From positions 558,001 to 622,000 of the forward strand of contig JAQJZZ010000012.1 of the NCBI GenBank assembly GCA_030077755.1: a stretch of DNA of 64,000 nucleotides, given 5' to 3'. Both the position numbers and the translations under genes were made by a program. The notes under the pieces are model-generated. The model ran no database searches, was not told the origin of the DNA, and was given only the letters and a program-made list of their open reading frames with translations. Source of the stretch: Filosporella fistucella (taxonomy: Eukaryota; Ascomycota; Leotiomycetes; Helotiales). Shown in pieces: positions 1-9,928 of this stretch. How positions within the stretch are numbered: the stretch's first letter is position 1; each line of letters opens with the position of its first letter.

Positions 1-1287
1 ATGTTCGTAACCTTCACGTTCTATACGGTGGTGTCTCTTCTGGACCTCGAACGTTTGAGATCGAGCTACAACGCTGATCCCGCATTCGAGAGCCTGCCCC
101 ACAGTCAATTCAACCAACGGTCCTCTTTTGTTCAACACTTGAGGAAGTGGAGGGTCTATCCACTCGATGGTTCGTTTAACATTGTCATTGTCTCGAAAAA
201 GCAATTGTCTTGAACCATCGATGCAGATCCACTTGATGGCAACTGAACGATATGATGAATTGTTGATTCTGCGGGGGTATATGATCAGCTCATCACTTTG
301 ACTGTCGTAGAATTGCTCCTGTACCATCAGTGCCAAGAGATCTTTGAAGCTATCTGAATCGACAAGTTCGGGATCATGCATGTCCAAAGGCTTCTAATAA
401 ATCAAAATTCAGCGTTGTGTCGCGACGACATTCGGTCTGATTCTTACCTTCATCCAAAAGAGGAACATCAAAAGCGCACAAAATGCATGGACCAAGGTAT
501 GAACCTCGAGGAGGGAGAGTGGCAGTCCATATACCCTCCGAGTAATGCACTGAGTTGCCATCCAGATGACCTGTATCATAACAAGGGTCTTCTGTACCAC
601 GTCTGCCTTACTTTTATCGTCGATTTTGGAACGAGGGATGTCAATGAAGTGGCCTAAGGATGCCAATTGAAGAACTCCGTTGGAGGTTAATCTTAAAGAC
701 CCTGATTCGAAAGTCCCTCTAGCATGATCGCGAAGCCGATAGTTGCTGACGATATCCTTGACCGACACTTCCAAGCCACCCATGACAACAAAAAATCCAT
801 ACTTGATATCAAATCGAGCCTTCTCTCAACATTGTTTAGTGAATGGTCTTTCTACAAAATTGTGAAAGTTTCCAATCGAAATGCCACTTACAGCGTTACC
901 GACTTTCTGTTCGCTGGCCTTTGAAGCAATTTTATTGAGCCCCATTGCAAGGTGCCGAGCTTCGAGGAATTGAGAGCAAGACAGGTACAAAATAACCTCC
1001 GGTGCAAGTAGGCCAATAACAACCCACTTCCCTTTCGTAGCCAGCGCATTGAGTTTTCCAGTCTCCCCAGGGACATTGAGATGTAACGCAGTGTAGATGC
1101 AAGCAATGAGAGTAATGATGCAACTCCACAGGATCGTCAAGGTTCCTCTGAGCTCGGGACTATCCACAAAAGGTGGGGCCAGGATCGTCTTGAGTGCGGT
1201 CTTATTTGACCTATTTTCAATGATTAGGCGCTCAACGATATTCAACGATGATGATTGCAGGCCCAAACTCATGGATAGGTTCGCCAT
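1..1287 (-). CDS. Fungal polytopic membrane protein, 3' end outside window
   Basis: Three exons are read on the minus strand. Exon 1 runs from the ATG at 1287 to a GTAAGT donor near 896. The second exon ends at a GTAAGA donor at 447, and a 54-bp intron (394-447) joins TTTTGGATGAAG to the frame encoding KKPLDMHDPE, which stays open to base 1. Exon 1 has a hydrophobic stretch (RGTLTILWSCIITLIACIYT) and a histidine-asparagine motif (LHLNVP). Exon 2 carries LTSNGVLQLASLGHFIDIPR, then two membrane segments around VIWMATQCITRRVYGLPLSL. These are hallmarks of a large ascomycete family of uncharacterised integral membrane proteins, which I recognise by motif only; no function is known to me. The stop codon lies left of the window. 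An extra upstream exon cannot be excluded because the N-terminus is short before the first membrane segment. Confidence 0.75.
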
Positions 1288-2229
1288 GATATCTTTTTAG
1301 ATTGCGGAGGTTATCAAGCACAGACAAAGAAACCGGACTCTGAAATCGTGGAGATGCTGTTAGACCAAAAAAGCAGATATGAGACAATGCAGCCACAATG
1401 TTGAGACTAGTCAAATCAAAATGGGCCAGAAACGTCCCATCATGTGGCTGACTATCTCTAGACTCTCTGCTGCTCAGCTGAGGCTGAGATGAAAAAAAGG
1501 CAAACCAAGTGCAATATTTACCAAAGTAAAGACTTAGAAAACATAATAGAATTTTCTTTTATCCAATAATTAGATATAATTGAAATTTTAGAGTTAAGGA
1601 ATGAATTAATAAGTATTGAATTTTCTTTCTTTTAAATTTTTCAAAATTATATAGCTGTACCCATTAATGCAGTTACTACTTACAAGTCTTGAAGCCTCCA
1701 ATCGTCTTGAATTTGCCCTTTGACACATGATTCCTTGCAACAATGGGTGGCATACTGCAATATGCAAGAGAGTCGCTCTTTATGGCATCCATCTTTCTGC
1801 CCTTGTTTAGTTTCTACTAAATATGCATGAAGCAAATAATAGTATACTATAGAAGAGGAGCTCAGAGGGGCGACTTTAGGCTATATTAACTGCTTTAATC
1901 CAATAGCTTAAATCTAGTGTTATAGTTCTCAGATTCGATATTTCTAGATATTAGTCTATCATAAATTGGGAAATCCTCGAATGCACTACTGGGAGGCAGC
2001 CTGGATGCTCTATACATTTTGGACCACAAGCAAAGTTGTAGTTGAGGCGGCTCATATTGAAATGTTCTCTGATACCAACCGGGACGTCCTGTGACTGAAC
2101 TGAAAGTGCTTACATTTATGAAGAATTAAGTCTTATTGGAACTACGAAGTGATGTGGAGCGTAGACGGCCTTAGTTGCTTCTCATTGTTTCTCAGATAAG
2201 TAGAATCATAATAACATCTATTTGGAGAA
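1288..2229. other. Gene-free AT-rich stretch
   Basis: About 0.9 kb without a supported gene. Bases 1530-1680 are strongly AT-rich with very few CpG sites, and 1840-1960 is rich in TA and TAG steps. This resembles RIP-mutated repeat debris. No recognisable transposase frame remains. Confidence 0.5.
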
Positions 2230-3238
2230 CTATTCAATAATTCCACGAAGACCTTTCCGCGCCTTATCTAGCGCTTTTGGAGTGGCAGAATGTGCAATTT
2301 TGACCACCTCTGCCTTGGCTGGGGTAGGGTTTGATGTAAGAACAGTGATATGTCTGCTCTCAGAAGCAGCCACGCTAGTGGAAGCAACGCCGTTGGGAAT
2401 GCTGATGAAATCTCCTGGCTGAAGGTCGATTATACCGTGTTGGGTTATCAAAGTTCTCGTACCCTCAATCTGACACTGAATCTCTTGCGCTTTACGGTGA
2501 CGAACATATATTGTGGCATCGCTGCTCCTAATCACCGTGTGACCAACCCATACATCCCTTGACTTGTACATCCATTCCGTTGCAACTTGTTTGCCTTTGG
2601 CGCGCAGAACTCTGAGAAGTTCAGGACTGATTCTCTTTCCGTGTTCGAGGAGTAACATTTCGTCCACTTCCGAGGCGTAAATTTCACATTCTGGACCACC
2701 AAGACACTCCGTCATCACCTCCGCCACGTATTTCGACTCCCATCCGGCAAATGGTGGTATGACAACTTTCGCCGCTCGTGAAAGAGGGCCACACTCAACT
2801 ACCGGCGCATGAATATAGAATAGCAAATGAATTTCATTTCGGCCGTAATTGTCGTGAGCCACTCCGACTGGAATTCTGGAGAAGTCGCCAGAGCGAAGTT
2901 CCACGGTTCCATACTCTGTCATCAACGTACGCTCGCCACATATTTGATAGGATAGTTCATCCACATCATCATTACGGTGGTAGAAAGGCTGACGAAACCT
3001 ATTCATTTGCTGCCATTCGAGTCGGATGTGATCGCATTCATATATACCTCGAGATGACGAGAACTTTTCAGGTTTGAATTCAACGGGGAAATGAACAGCA
3101 CGGATCAATTCGTGCTCCAGAAGCTTTACCGGGCCCATCAGCTGAGGTTTTTTGAAAAGAGATTCCTCGTGGCGCTTAATCTCGCGAACTGTTTCTTCAT
3201 GTGGGAAGGCGTCTAGGAGCTCGGTGGCAATGGCCATG
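2230..3238 (-). CDS. Two-domain cupin protein
   Basis: The frame is open and intronless. I start it at ATG 3238 (MAIATELLDAFPHEE), which gives 335 residues; the open frame continues upstream to 3303 but that stretch looks like leader or intron. Two cupin-like halves are visible. The first has YHRNDDVDELSYQICGERT followed by TVELRSGDFSRIPVGVAHDN; the second has a parallel core (QCQIEGTRTLITQHGIIDLQ, then PGDFISIPNGVAS). The architecture and the RSGDFSRIPVGVAHDN motif resemble fungal RmlC-like bicupins related to homogentisate/gentisate dioxygenases. The second half lacks an obvious His triad, so only the first could bind metal. It lies about 400 bp from a gentisate dioxygenase relic in the same orientation, which suggests a former aromatic-acid catabolic locus. 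The substrate is unknown. Confidence 0.7.
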
Positions 3239-3636
3239 ATGAAAATGACAATGCAACTTAGAGCAATCGCAATGCTGTATGGGAGACAAGTCAGAAGTAT
3301 CAAAGTGTATGTAAGATTTTGGGGTAGACGTCACAATATTCTATTCTATTATATGGGCTGGGGACATGATATTGTTTCAATTGGAAGTCTCTTGACTTAG
3401 CGGTCTAAGAAGCGTCGGAATGGGAGTAAACAAAACCGGGTGTGGGGTGGATATGAGCTCGCTTAGTGGTTTCACTGAACTTCCATCATGCTACATGAAA
3501 CTAATTCTGTTCTGCACTGCCCTTGGGGAAAGATCCTATGGCATTACAGGGTAACATTAAAACAATTTAATTTTTCTTCCCACGAACTATAATCACATTG
3601 GATTTATCTCACTACCAGTGTGCAACTCTCACTCTC
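3239..3636. other. Gap between bicupin gene and gentisate dioxygenase relic
   Basis: Upstream region of the bicupin gene. It holds the run of C/T and poly-T-like steps expected of a fungal promoter on the minus strand, but I see no clear regulatory motif and no gene. Confidence 0.4.
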
Positions 3637-3970
3637 TCAATGCGGTGTAGCCAATCCTTCAAGATCTGTATCTTTCGTTCGATAAAACCCCAAAGCCGAC
3701 AGCATGGGAATATCATCAAAGCGATACAAGTAAGTAGTCTCCCCTTTATCGGCAAAGTGCTCATACTCCATCCAAGCTGGGATGCAGAATGTGTCTGATT
3801 TTTGCCACCGAATAGATTTTCCGTTGATGACGCTGTAGCCAGACCCTTTAATTACATGATAAACACATGAAGAAGTTTCTTGTCTGGCAGTAGAGCTTTT
3901 GTCATCCTTCAAGCGTTCTGCGCAGCCTCCTAGAATCTTGGAAACCTCAGACCCATCCTTCCTGAGATAT
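3637..3970 (-). pseudogene. Gentisate 1,2-dioxygenase C-terminal relic
   Basis: Only the C-terminal cupin of a gentisate 1,2-dioxygenase-like protein remains, about 110 residues against roughly 350 for intact enzymes. Diagnostic strings are VYHVIKGSGYSVINGKSI, a DTFCIPAWMEYEHFADKGE core with the metal-site His, and YLYRFDDIPMLSALGFYR. The frame continues upstream of the first ATG (3912) to about 3970, reading KDGSEVSKILGGCAERLKDD, which also matches the family. It then runs directly into an AT-rich block. No N-terminal cupin or start is present. The enzyme family opens the ring of gentisate with Fe(II); this fragment cannot form the bicupin subunit. I call it a truncated pseudogene, probably broken by a now RIP-mutated insertion. 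The alternative, a short expressed protein, seems unlikely. Confidence 0.75.
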
Positions 3971-4263
3971 CTCTTATTAGGATAATATTATTAAAAGGAA
4001 GGAATATTGTTAAGTATATAATTATATATATATATTCTTTATAACCTTAATTATATTTGGTTATATTTGATAATTAATAAGAACCCTTTAAGCCCTTATA
4101 AATAACTCAATTTTAATATTTTCAAAGGGCTAGAATTTAGTTTTATATTAAAATATAACTTATTTTACTCATTGAATTGCCTCCTATTTTATACGTTTCA
4201 CACTTAATTACTTTAATAAGGGGGCTAATATATAAATATAAGATAGTATAAATAATAATCAAA
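3971..4263. repeat. AT-rich, RIP-like block
   Basis: Almost pure A/T with runs such as TATATATATATAT, nearly no CpG and few CpA steps. It abuts the broken 5' end of the gentisate dioxygenase relic on one side and the stop codon of the next gene on the other. The composition is typical of RIP-degraded repeat DNA. No terminal repeats or coding remnant could be recognised. Confidence 0.55.
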
Positions 4264-5829
4264 TCAAAAGCCAACAAGTATAACTAGTTTATTTCCAGCT
4301 ACCTTCAATATTTTTCGAACAGATTGTCCAGTTTCTTGTTGCGAAATCGGTGCTCCTAGCGAATTTGCTGTTTCAATTGGGCTTGAGGAGACATTCCACC
4401 TGAGCTCCCACCACCCCCATACCTGCGAAAACATGCAGAATACTGCTATTAGCATGCCTGCCAGCACCCCGGTTAGATAATTATGGCTTGATTGGAAAAC
4501 TAATTGCACATTTGAGCGCTGTACGCTAATGGTCTGGTTGTTATCGTCCGTGCTCGCCAGGAAAGAACCGCGGAACATGAACTCGTGCATGTAGCGAAGA
4601 GCGTAAGTCGTCGGACTGGAGAATAACAAGCCGCATTTTTGCAGGATAATTTTATCATAATGCGAATTATTGGTTTGGAAGAACAGATCAGCCATGCGGC
4701 CACCGCTATATATCAAGTTGTTTGAAACCGGACTTTCTTGCAACACAGAATGTATAGCGAGGTAGCCAAACCAGTTGTTGATACTTTGCAATGGCCCTGC
4801 GCCCTGGCCCAATCCAGCTGTAGCCAAATCACCAGCAGACCTGTAACTCGACACAAACGTCATGTTGTCAAGCATCTCTTCGTCGAGCGTGATGGCGCTG
4901 CCCTGGATCATAATAGGATATCGGACTAGACCTGACTCGAAGGTACACGTATCGACAGTAATAGTCGCTACGCAGGAAGTGTCTACATCTGATGCATGCC
5001 GGGTTATTAAGACTGCATCTGGTGCGCCAGTCTCGTCAAAAGTGAGGTAGGTATCCATAGAGAATATCTCTGAGCCGATGCTATTGTGTGCTGAAAGATC
5101 CAGTCGCTCGGAAGTTGAATTGCAAGTGAACCTCAAGCCTGTCGCTTGCACATGGCCTCTGCATATACCGTCACATTGAAGACCGCGCTCATCACGAGTT
5201 AGCATTGAATCATTCATGAACAGTGCCTGAGCCACGGCAATGCCCTCTCTTGATCCAATCACGTCAGGTTTAGTGGCATTCGTTATCACGGCTAGCCTGC
5301 CGTCTGGAAGCTGTGATACCATATTCAACATCACTTTATCCTGGCCAGTAATCTCCTTTGCTTTGACGTGGGTTGAGCGCTGTAGCAGAGGGTTGTTAAT
5401 CGTCTGCATAACGAAAACAAGTAATGCTAACAGAACGATATTTCGTGCACTAATACTTGTACCACAAGCAGAGAACCAGCTGAATCCTGCTCCCCGTGTC
5501 CAGATATAATGCAGATTTCGAATCGTCGTGCCTTGCTGAAATTCTCTCCACCAAGTGATTGTCACTGCTGTCCCCAGCATGGAGGCAGCAGCGAAACTCC
5601 ATATTGATGATATGAAGGCCAAAAGTATAGCAGGTTTGATAGTCCACGACTCCACCGGATCTCCATCGGAAAGCACGATAACAGTGGCAGATGCCCCCAT
5701 GCAGATGAGTAAAATCAGTATTGGAAAGATGATCGGCCATGGAGAATAATGGGACCGTTTTAGTTCCTGAACCGCATTTAACTCACTCCCAACTTTCGTC
5801 GAGGCGGAGGGAAAGTCAAGTCCGCTCAT
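4264..5829 (-). CDS. Fungus-specific polytopic membrane protein
   Basis: A single exon of about 521 residues from ATG 5829 (MSGLDFPSAST). An N-terminal cytosolic segment leads into a hydrophobic segment (PWPIIFPILILLICMGASA), then a second and the WWREFQQGTTIRNLHYIWTR signature seen in a widespread family of unnamed ascomycete membrane proteins. A third membrane segment (ARNIVLLALLVFVMQT) precedes a large, probably extracellular domain with several N-glycosylation sequons and Cys residues. A last membrane span (YLTGVLAGMLIAVFCMFSQV) is followed by a short basic tail. No function is known. The stop lies at the very edge of the AT-rich block, so the tail (relatives usually look longer here) may be clipped. 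Confidence 0.7.
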   Translation of the reverse strand: MSGLDFPSASTKVGSELNAVQELKRSHYSPWPIIFPILILLICMGASATVIVLSDGDPVESWTIKPAILLAFISSIWSFAAASMLGTAVTITWWREFQQGTTIRNLHYIWTRGAGFSWFSACGTSISARNIVLLALLVFVMQTINNPLLQRSTHVKAKEITGQDKVMLNMVSQLPDGRLAVITNATKPDVIGSREGIAVAQALFMNDSMLTRDERGLQCDGICRGHVQATGLRFTCNSTSERLDLSAHNSIGSEIFSMDTYLTFDETGAPDAVLITRHASDVDTSCVATITVDTCTFESGLVRYPIMIQGSAITLDEEMLDNMTFVSSYRSAGDLATAGLGQGAGPLQSINNWFGYLAIHSVLQESPVSNNLIYSGGRMADLFFQTNNSHYDKIILQKCGLLFSSPTTYALRYMHEFMFRGSFLASTDDNNQTISVQRSNVQLVFQSSHNYLTGVLAGMLIAVFCMFSQVWGWWELRWNVSSSPIETANSLGAPISQQETGQSVRKILKVAGNKLVILVGF

Positions 5830-6232
5830 ATCTCGGTCAAGAAGGAAAATTTTCGTTATAATGACGTCGCAGGTTAATTTAAAATCGAGAGGCTCACGCA
5901 AGCACTTGAGATTTTAAAGGGGATGCGAACAAGACTTTTAACTTGTGCCACAATTGCCAATCAGCCTAAACTTGCACATGACCCCTCATGCAGTGACTCT
6001 CAACAGCTCTTATCAATTCGCTTACCATGGTAAAGAGTCTAAGTGGCTTGCAGATTTGACAAGGAGGCGTTTCTGACAAATCAAAGATTCGATTGAAGAC
6101 TCGGCCCATGCATATTGTGTTATAGCTCGGTTGTAATCCCAGATGTACTTATCAACTAAAACAGATAGCAATAGTCACATTTCTAACCACTTGCAATAGC
6201 ACGATCCAACATGATCTGTTTCCAAAGGCACT
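5830..6232. other. Intergenic region
   Basis: Upstream region of the membrane protein gene and downstream region of the muramidase gene. No gene or repeat recognised. Confidence 0.4.
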
Positions 6233-7128
6233 CTAACCAGTAGCAAGGACCTTAAGCCGGCTAGAAGCCCCATTGAAAACATCTTGATCTCCTGGCAAGC
6301 TGCCTGAAGTGCCCCATTGCCAAAACGTGTAAAATGACCATCCCGCAGGCAATGTTCCAGCACCAACGTTATTCCATGCAGCAATCCAGAGAGGACAAGT
6401 AGAGCCGAAATTATTGTCTGTTGATACGGTCAGTTACATACTTTACTCTGAGCAGGCAGAGGAATTAAGCAGTGAGCCAAAGTCGTTCTCATTCGCATGG
6501 TCCTTGCGAAAAAGGTCGAATGACGGGAGCAGCCTGAGAATATCACTTACTGTTACCCGTGCAAGTTATCCACCAGTCTGTAGTCGTGTAGATTACTGGA
6601 TAACGGGTTGTCTTCGCATGATACTCATCGACGAATGAGTGAATCCAAGCAACCATTTGAGACGCTGTCAGTCCGTAACATACATCGGGTCCATATGGAT
6701 TGTATTCTATGTCCAAGGTTCCAGGAAGAGTTTTCCCATCATTCGACCAGCCGCCTCCGTGGGCAAGAAAGTACTGGGCTTGCACAGCGCCAGTAGTGGT
6801 GTCGGGGCGAGCAAAGTGATAGGCACCACGAATCAATCCAGCGTTATATGAGCCGTCATACTGCTGAGTAAAGTGATCATTGATGTAGTATGTGCCTTCA
6901 GTGGCCTGTAAAGTGTCAGAGTTGTCTTCCAACTGTCAAGAAGTGTAAATTTACTTTGATATAAGCAAACTGAGCACCGTTAACTTTGGCATGTGCCCAA
7001 TCTACATTCCCTTGCCCAGCAGAGACGTCAAGGCCAGGAACTCCAGGTACCCGTGCTTCAATACTAAGAGTAGCCTGCCCGATGGTGAGGTCGAAGGCGA
7101 TTGCGACGACGGCAACTATTACTTTCAT
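6233..7128 (-). CDS. Secreted GH25 muramidase (Chalaropsis-type lysozyme)
   Basis: Three exons join cleanly: 7128-6955, 6905-6551 and 6417-6233, with introns of 49 and 133 bp. The protein has a signal peptide ([19 protein letters not shown]), then the GH25 core. [13 protein letters not shown] carries the first acidic residue, AYHFARP the next conserved strand, [18 protein letters not shown] the catalytic Asp-x-Glu, then [26 protein letters not shown] and [19 protein letters not shown], the last giving the terminal conserved Asp. Length, about 237 residues, fits the family. GH25 enzymes cut the MurNAc-GlcNAc bond of peptidoglycan, so the likely role is attack on, or defence against, bacteria outside the hypha. 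All expected catalytic acids are present and the gene looks intact. Confidence 0.9.
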
Positions 7129-8740
7129 GATTCCAATGGTTTTCTGAGGATCGAGTTGGGATTTGTTAAGTAAGTGAAATCTTGGAAAAGATACTGGCTG
7201 TGAAGTCGTAATTGAGTTTGAGAAATTGATGGGGAGCCTGGGGATATTTGTACTTTGACGCTCCCCATGTTGGGTCGAGGCATAGTATTCCAGATCAAAT
7301 GAAGTCAGCATTCATAGAACATTAAAGCTCAAGATAACGTCTTCCCTAGAGGTATGACGCGGGTACAAATTGTGGAAGCACGAATAAACTCCCCATATTG
7401 CTCTTTGAGGGACCGATTAGTCAAATCAGAACGTGAGGCAAGTGAAAAACATTTGCAATATCCACAATTTCAGCTAACCATGGATCTATCGATATTATCG
7501 TTGATTCTATAGGCAGATTCGATGGCTCGAAATCAAAATCACCACACACGGCGGTTACAACTGTAATCATTTCGAAGTGCAGCCAACATGGCAAGGCATT
7601 TTCCGCATGTCCATCGCTACCAACAAGAAAATTCATTACTAGCAACATGTGATAGAACTATCGTGCACGGATACATTTATAGACTTCTACAAGGTTCCAT
7701 GTACACTTATTTGTCTCTTCCAATTTCCATTGCTTCTGACTTACAATAGATTCATCATTTGCATTTTACACTCCGTTGTGGCACGTAGGTCAAGGTATAA
7801 GACGTTGAGCTTGGCATTTGGTGAACGTCATGCCTGCCCTACCAGACGGGGAAAAGGTTTCCTCGCACAGACAATCCACCATGGAACAAGACTGCAAAGA
7901 TCCAAGTTATTGTTTCATTGCATATTCTTGTTGCAAAAGGCTCTCGCGTGGTTCAGCTCACCATGGATATGTTTTGTTCTTCTGACATTGAAATCACGCC
8001 CCAAATCTCATGATTCGCGCAAATTATTTGTATTTAGAGTGCTGGAAACAAAAAGTCTGCCTTGGGCCACATTTTAACGCTTCTCAAAAAAGATTATATG
8101 GCCGTTGTACAGCTGGAACAGTTTGGACTGATGGATTCCTGTAATTTCTGCGTAATGCCGAATGCAAATAGTGTTTCTAGATCAAGAGAACTTGTGCACA
8201 TGGCTCCCAGCTTGACATGGATCTTCCAATATTGATATGTTGTGTAAAGTAGCAAGCCAACGGTTTTGATATTAGCCAAAATCCATATTGATCCTTCGCG
8301 TTGTTACACTGCAGCTAAAGGGGGTCGATTGCCGAATAAGGCAGAACCGAGGAGTCCAGCAGAAGCATACATATCCGAAAAAAAGGCCGACACATGCAAG
8401 CTTTAATTCGGTCATAATCGCCGCAACTCTCTGCCATTAAACTCCTAAACCTTTTCTCAAAGTTGCGTTCTTCACTGAGATATTACGACTAAAGAAAGAG
8501 AAATTGTTAAGCGAAGCTAGGTATGCTTGGAGAATAGCAGTGACTTGTGCATCAGTGATTAATTTACCGACTTAGGCTCGAAGCTAATTTTCGATATCCG
8601 CTTCTACATTTGCGGACTAGTTAGAAATAAAATCAGGAGGTCCTTTATTAGTAGTTGCTATACTTAATTAGAATCTCTAATAATCATTTTATAAGGTCTT
8701 ATATCTATATATAACTTAGACTTTTAAAACCTCCTTCACT
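7129..8740. other. Long gene-poor stretch
   Basis: About 1.6 kb upstream of the muramidase gene. Short open frames (for example 7649-8077 plus) show no family motif. Bases 8600-8740 are AT-rich with many TA steps and look RIP-affected, immediately before the transcription factor relic. Confidence 0.4.
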
Positions 8741-9476
8741 CTATTGTATAATAATTGGTCTCACGGCAAGCCGTTGGTGCGGGCATCAGCGTCCAGTTGA
8801 ACTTTAATTCTATTTTAATTCTATCATCCTCATGAACGCCGTTGTCAAGTTCTCCACTATCATGACCGGCACTCTCTACTACACATTCAACGCTGCGCCT
8901 ATCCTGTTCGCTACAATCTTGGTCGTTCGTAACCAAAATGGGAGTGGATCAAGTCTTCTTCCACTTTCAACCTCTACAGCTGATTTACAGAAATCATTGG
9001 TCTTGGCAGGAGTGTCACTGAGGAAGCTTGATAGTGGGAACAGGATGATTGATAGGTGTGCTGGATATATCTAGAAGATGGTTGAGGTCTTGAATATGTG
9101 GTGTAAGTCTTCAGCAAGCTTCAAACACTGTCTTTTGTCATACATCATGATTTCCTGTAGGATGCTAATTATATCGAAACCTCCATCCCCATCTGCGATG
9201 ATACTCATGCCCTCTCATGAAAATACTTCTTTAATAGCTAACACTCCACCTGTTTTTGGAGGTAATAGCAACTATACGTCAAATGGAGAAGATCCGCATG
9301 CTGGACTCGATCTGAATCCCGCGCCTTTAGGGATGGATCTTGGGGAATTTCTATTTGAAGATGACCTCGAGTTCTTGAATCAACTTGTGAATACGGCAGC
9401 AGCTGCAAGAGGAACTCGCAGAGGTTTGGATAATATGACCGGAAGCGGTGAGACGAGCTATCGTCTTCCTGAGTAG
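8741..9476 (+). pseudogene. C-terminal relic of a fungal transcription factor
   Basis: The frame reads NAVVKFSTIMTGTLYYTFNA from 8835, then LVLAGVSLRKLDSGNRMIDR and CAGYI, where an in-frame TAG (9072-9074) stops it. The same frame continues directly with KMVEVLNMW. A GTGTAAGT donor near 9101 and a CTGTAG acceptor near 9160 restore an acidic tail (MDLGEFLFEDDLEFLNQLV) ending at 9476. The LDSGNRM...C..Y pattern near an acidic C-terminus resembles the end of Zn2Cys6 / fungal-specific TF domain proteins. No DNA-binding domain is present: upstream is AT-rich debris. I therefore call a 5'-truncated pseudogene with a nonsense mutation. Assignment to a TF family is by pattern only. Confidence 0.55.
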
Positions 9477-9928
9477 TATGACAAAATGGGGTACATGTAA
9501 TCACAATCGTTGTATATTTTCAAAGTTTTCAACAAAAGGAATTATTGCATGCTCTTCAACTCCAAGTAAATTTACTGCATTTTGTATAAACAGAACCACA
9601 AAATAGAACAATAATAAAAGGAGGGTAAGCAACTGGTGGTCTTCAGAAGTTATGGCATAAATGTCTAAGTGCTATGTACAGAAGGTCTAGCCCTGGAATG
9701 ATATGGCAAAATACCAGAAAATAGACGAACACGTGGCTCACGTGACTAGTACAATAAACCCAGATTTTAGAGCCCTTTTATATTAGGATTAGCCATAAAA
9801 TACTATGCTGGGCAGATAAGAGACGTTGTAAATACTTATTATACATGTTTAATTACTAACTTTATCTGTGGCAGTGCAATATCATCGCCATATATGACAT
9901 CTGCAGTCTTTTAGGGTTAAAATAGCAC
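9477..9928. other. Convergent intergenic region
   Basis: About 450 bp between the TF relic and the 3' end of the HET gene. Moderately AT-rich; no gene seen. Confidence 0.4.

Noticed and set aside
3239..3303. Extended N-terminus of the bicupin with a hydrophobic leader
   Set aside because: The ATG at 3238 has a better context and the extra residues do not fit the family.
7649..8077. 142-residue open frame on the plus strand
   Set aside because: Composition looks like translated non-coding DNA, no family words, no upstream promoter signal.
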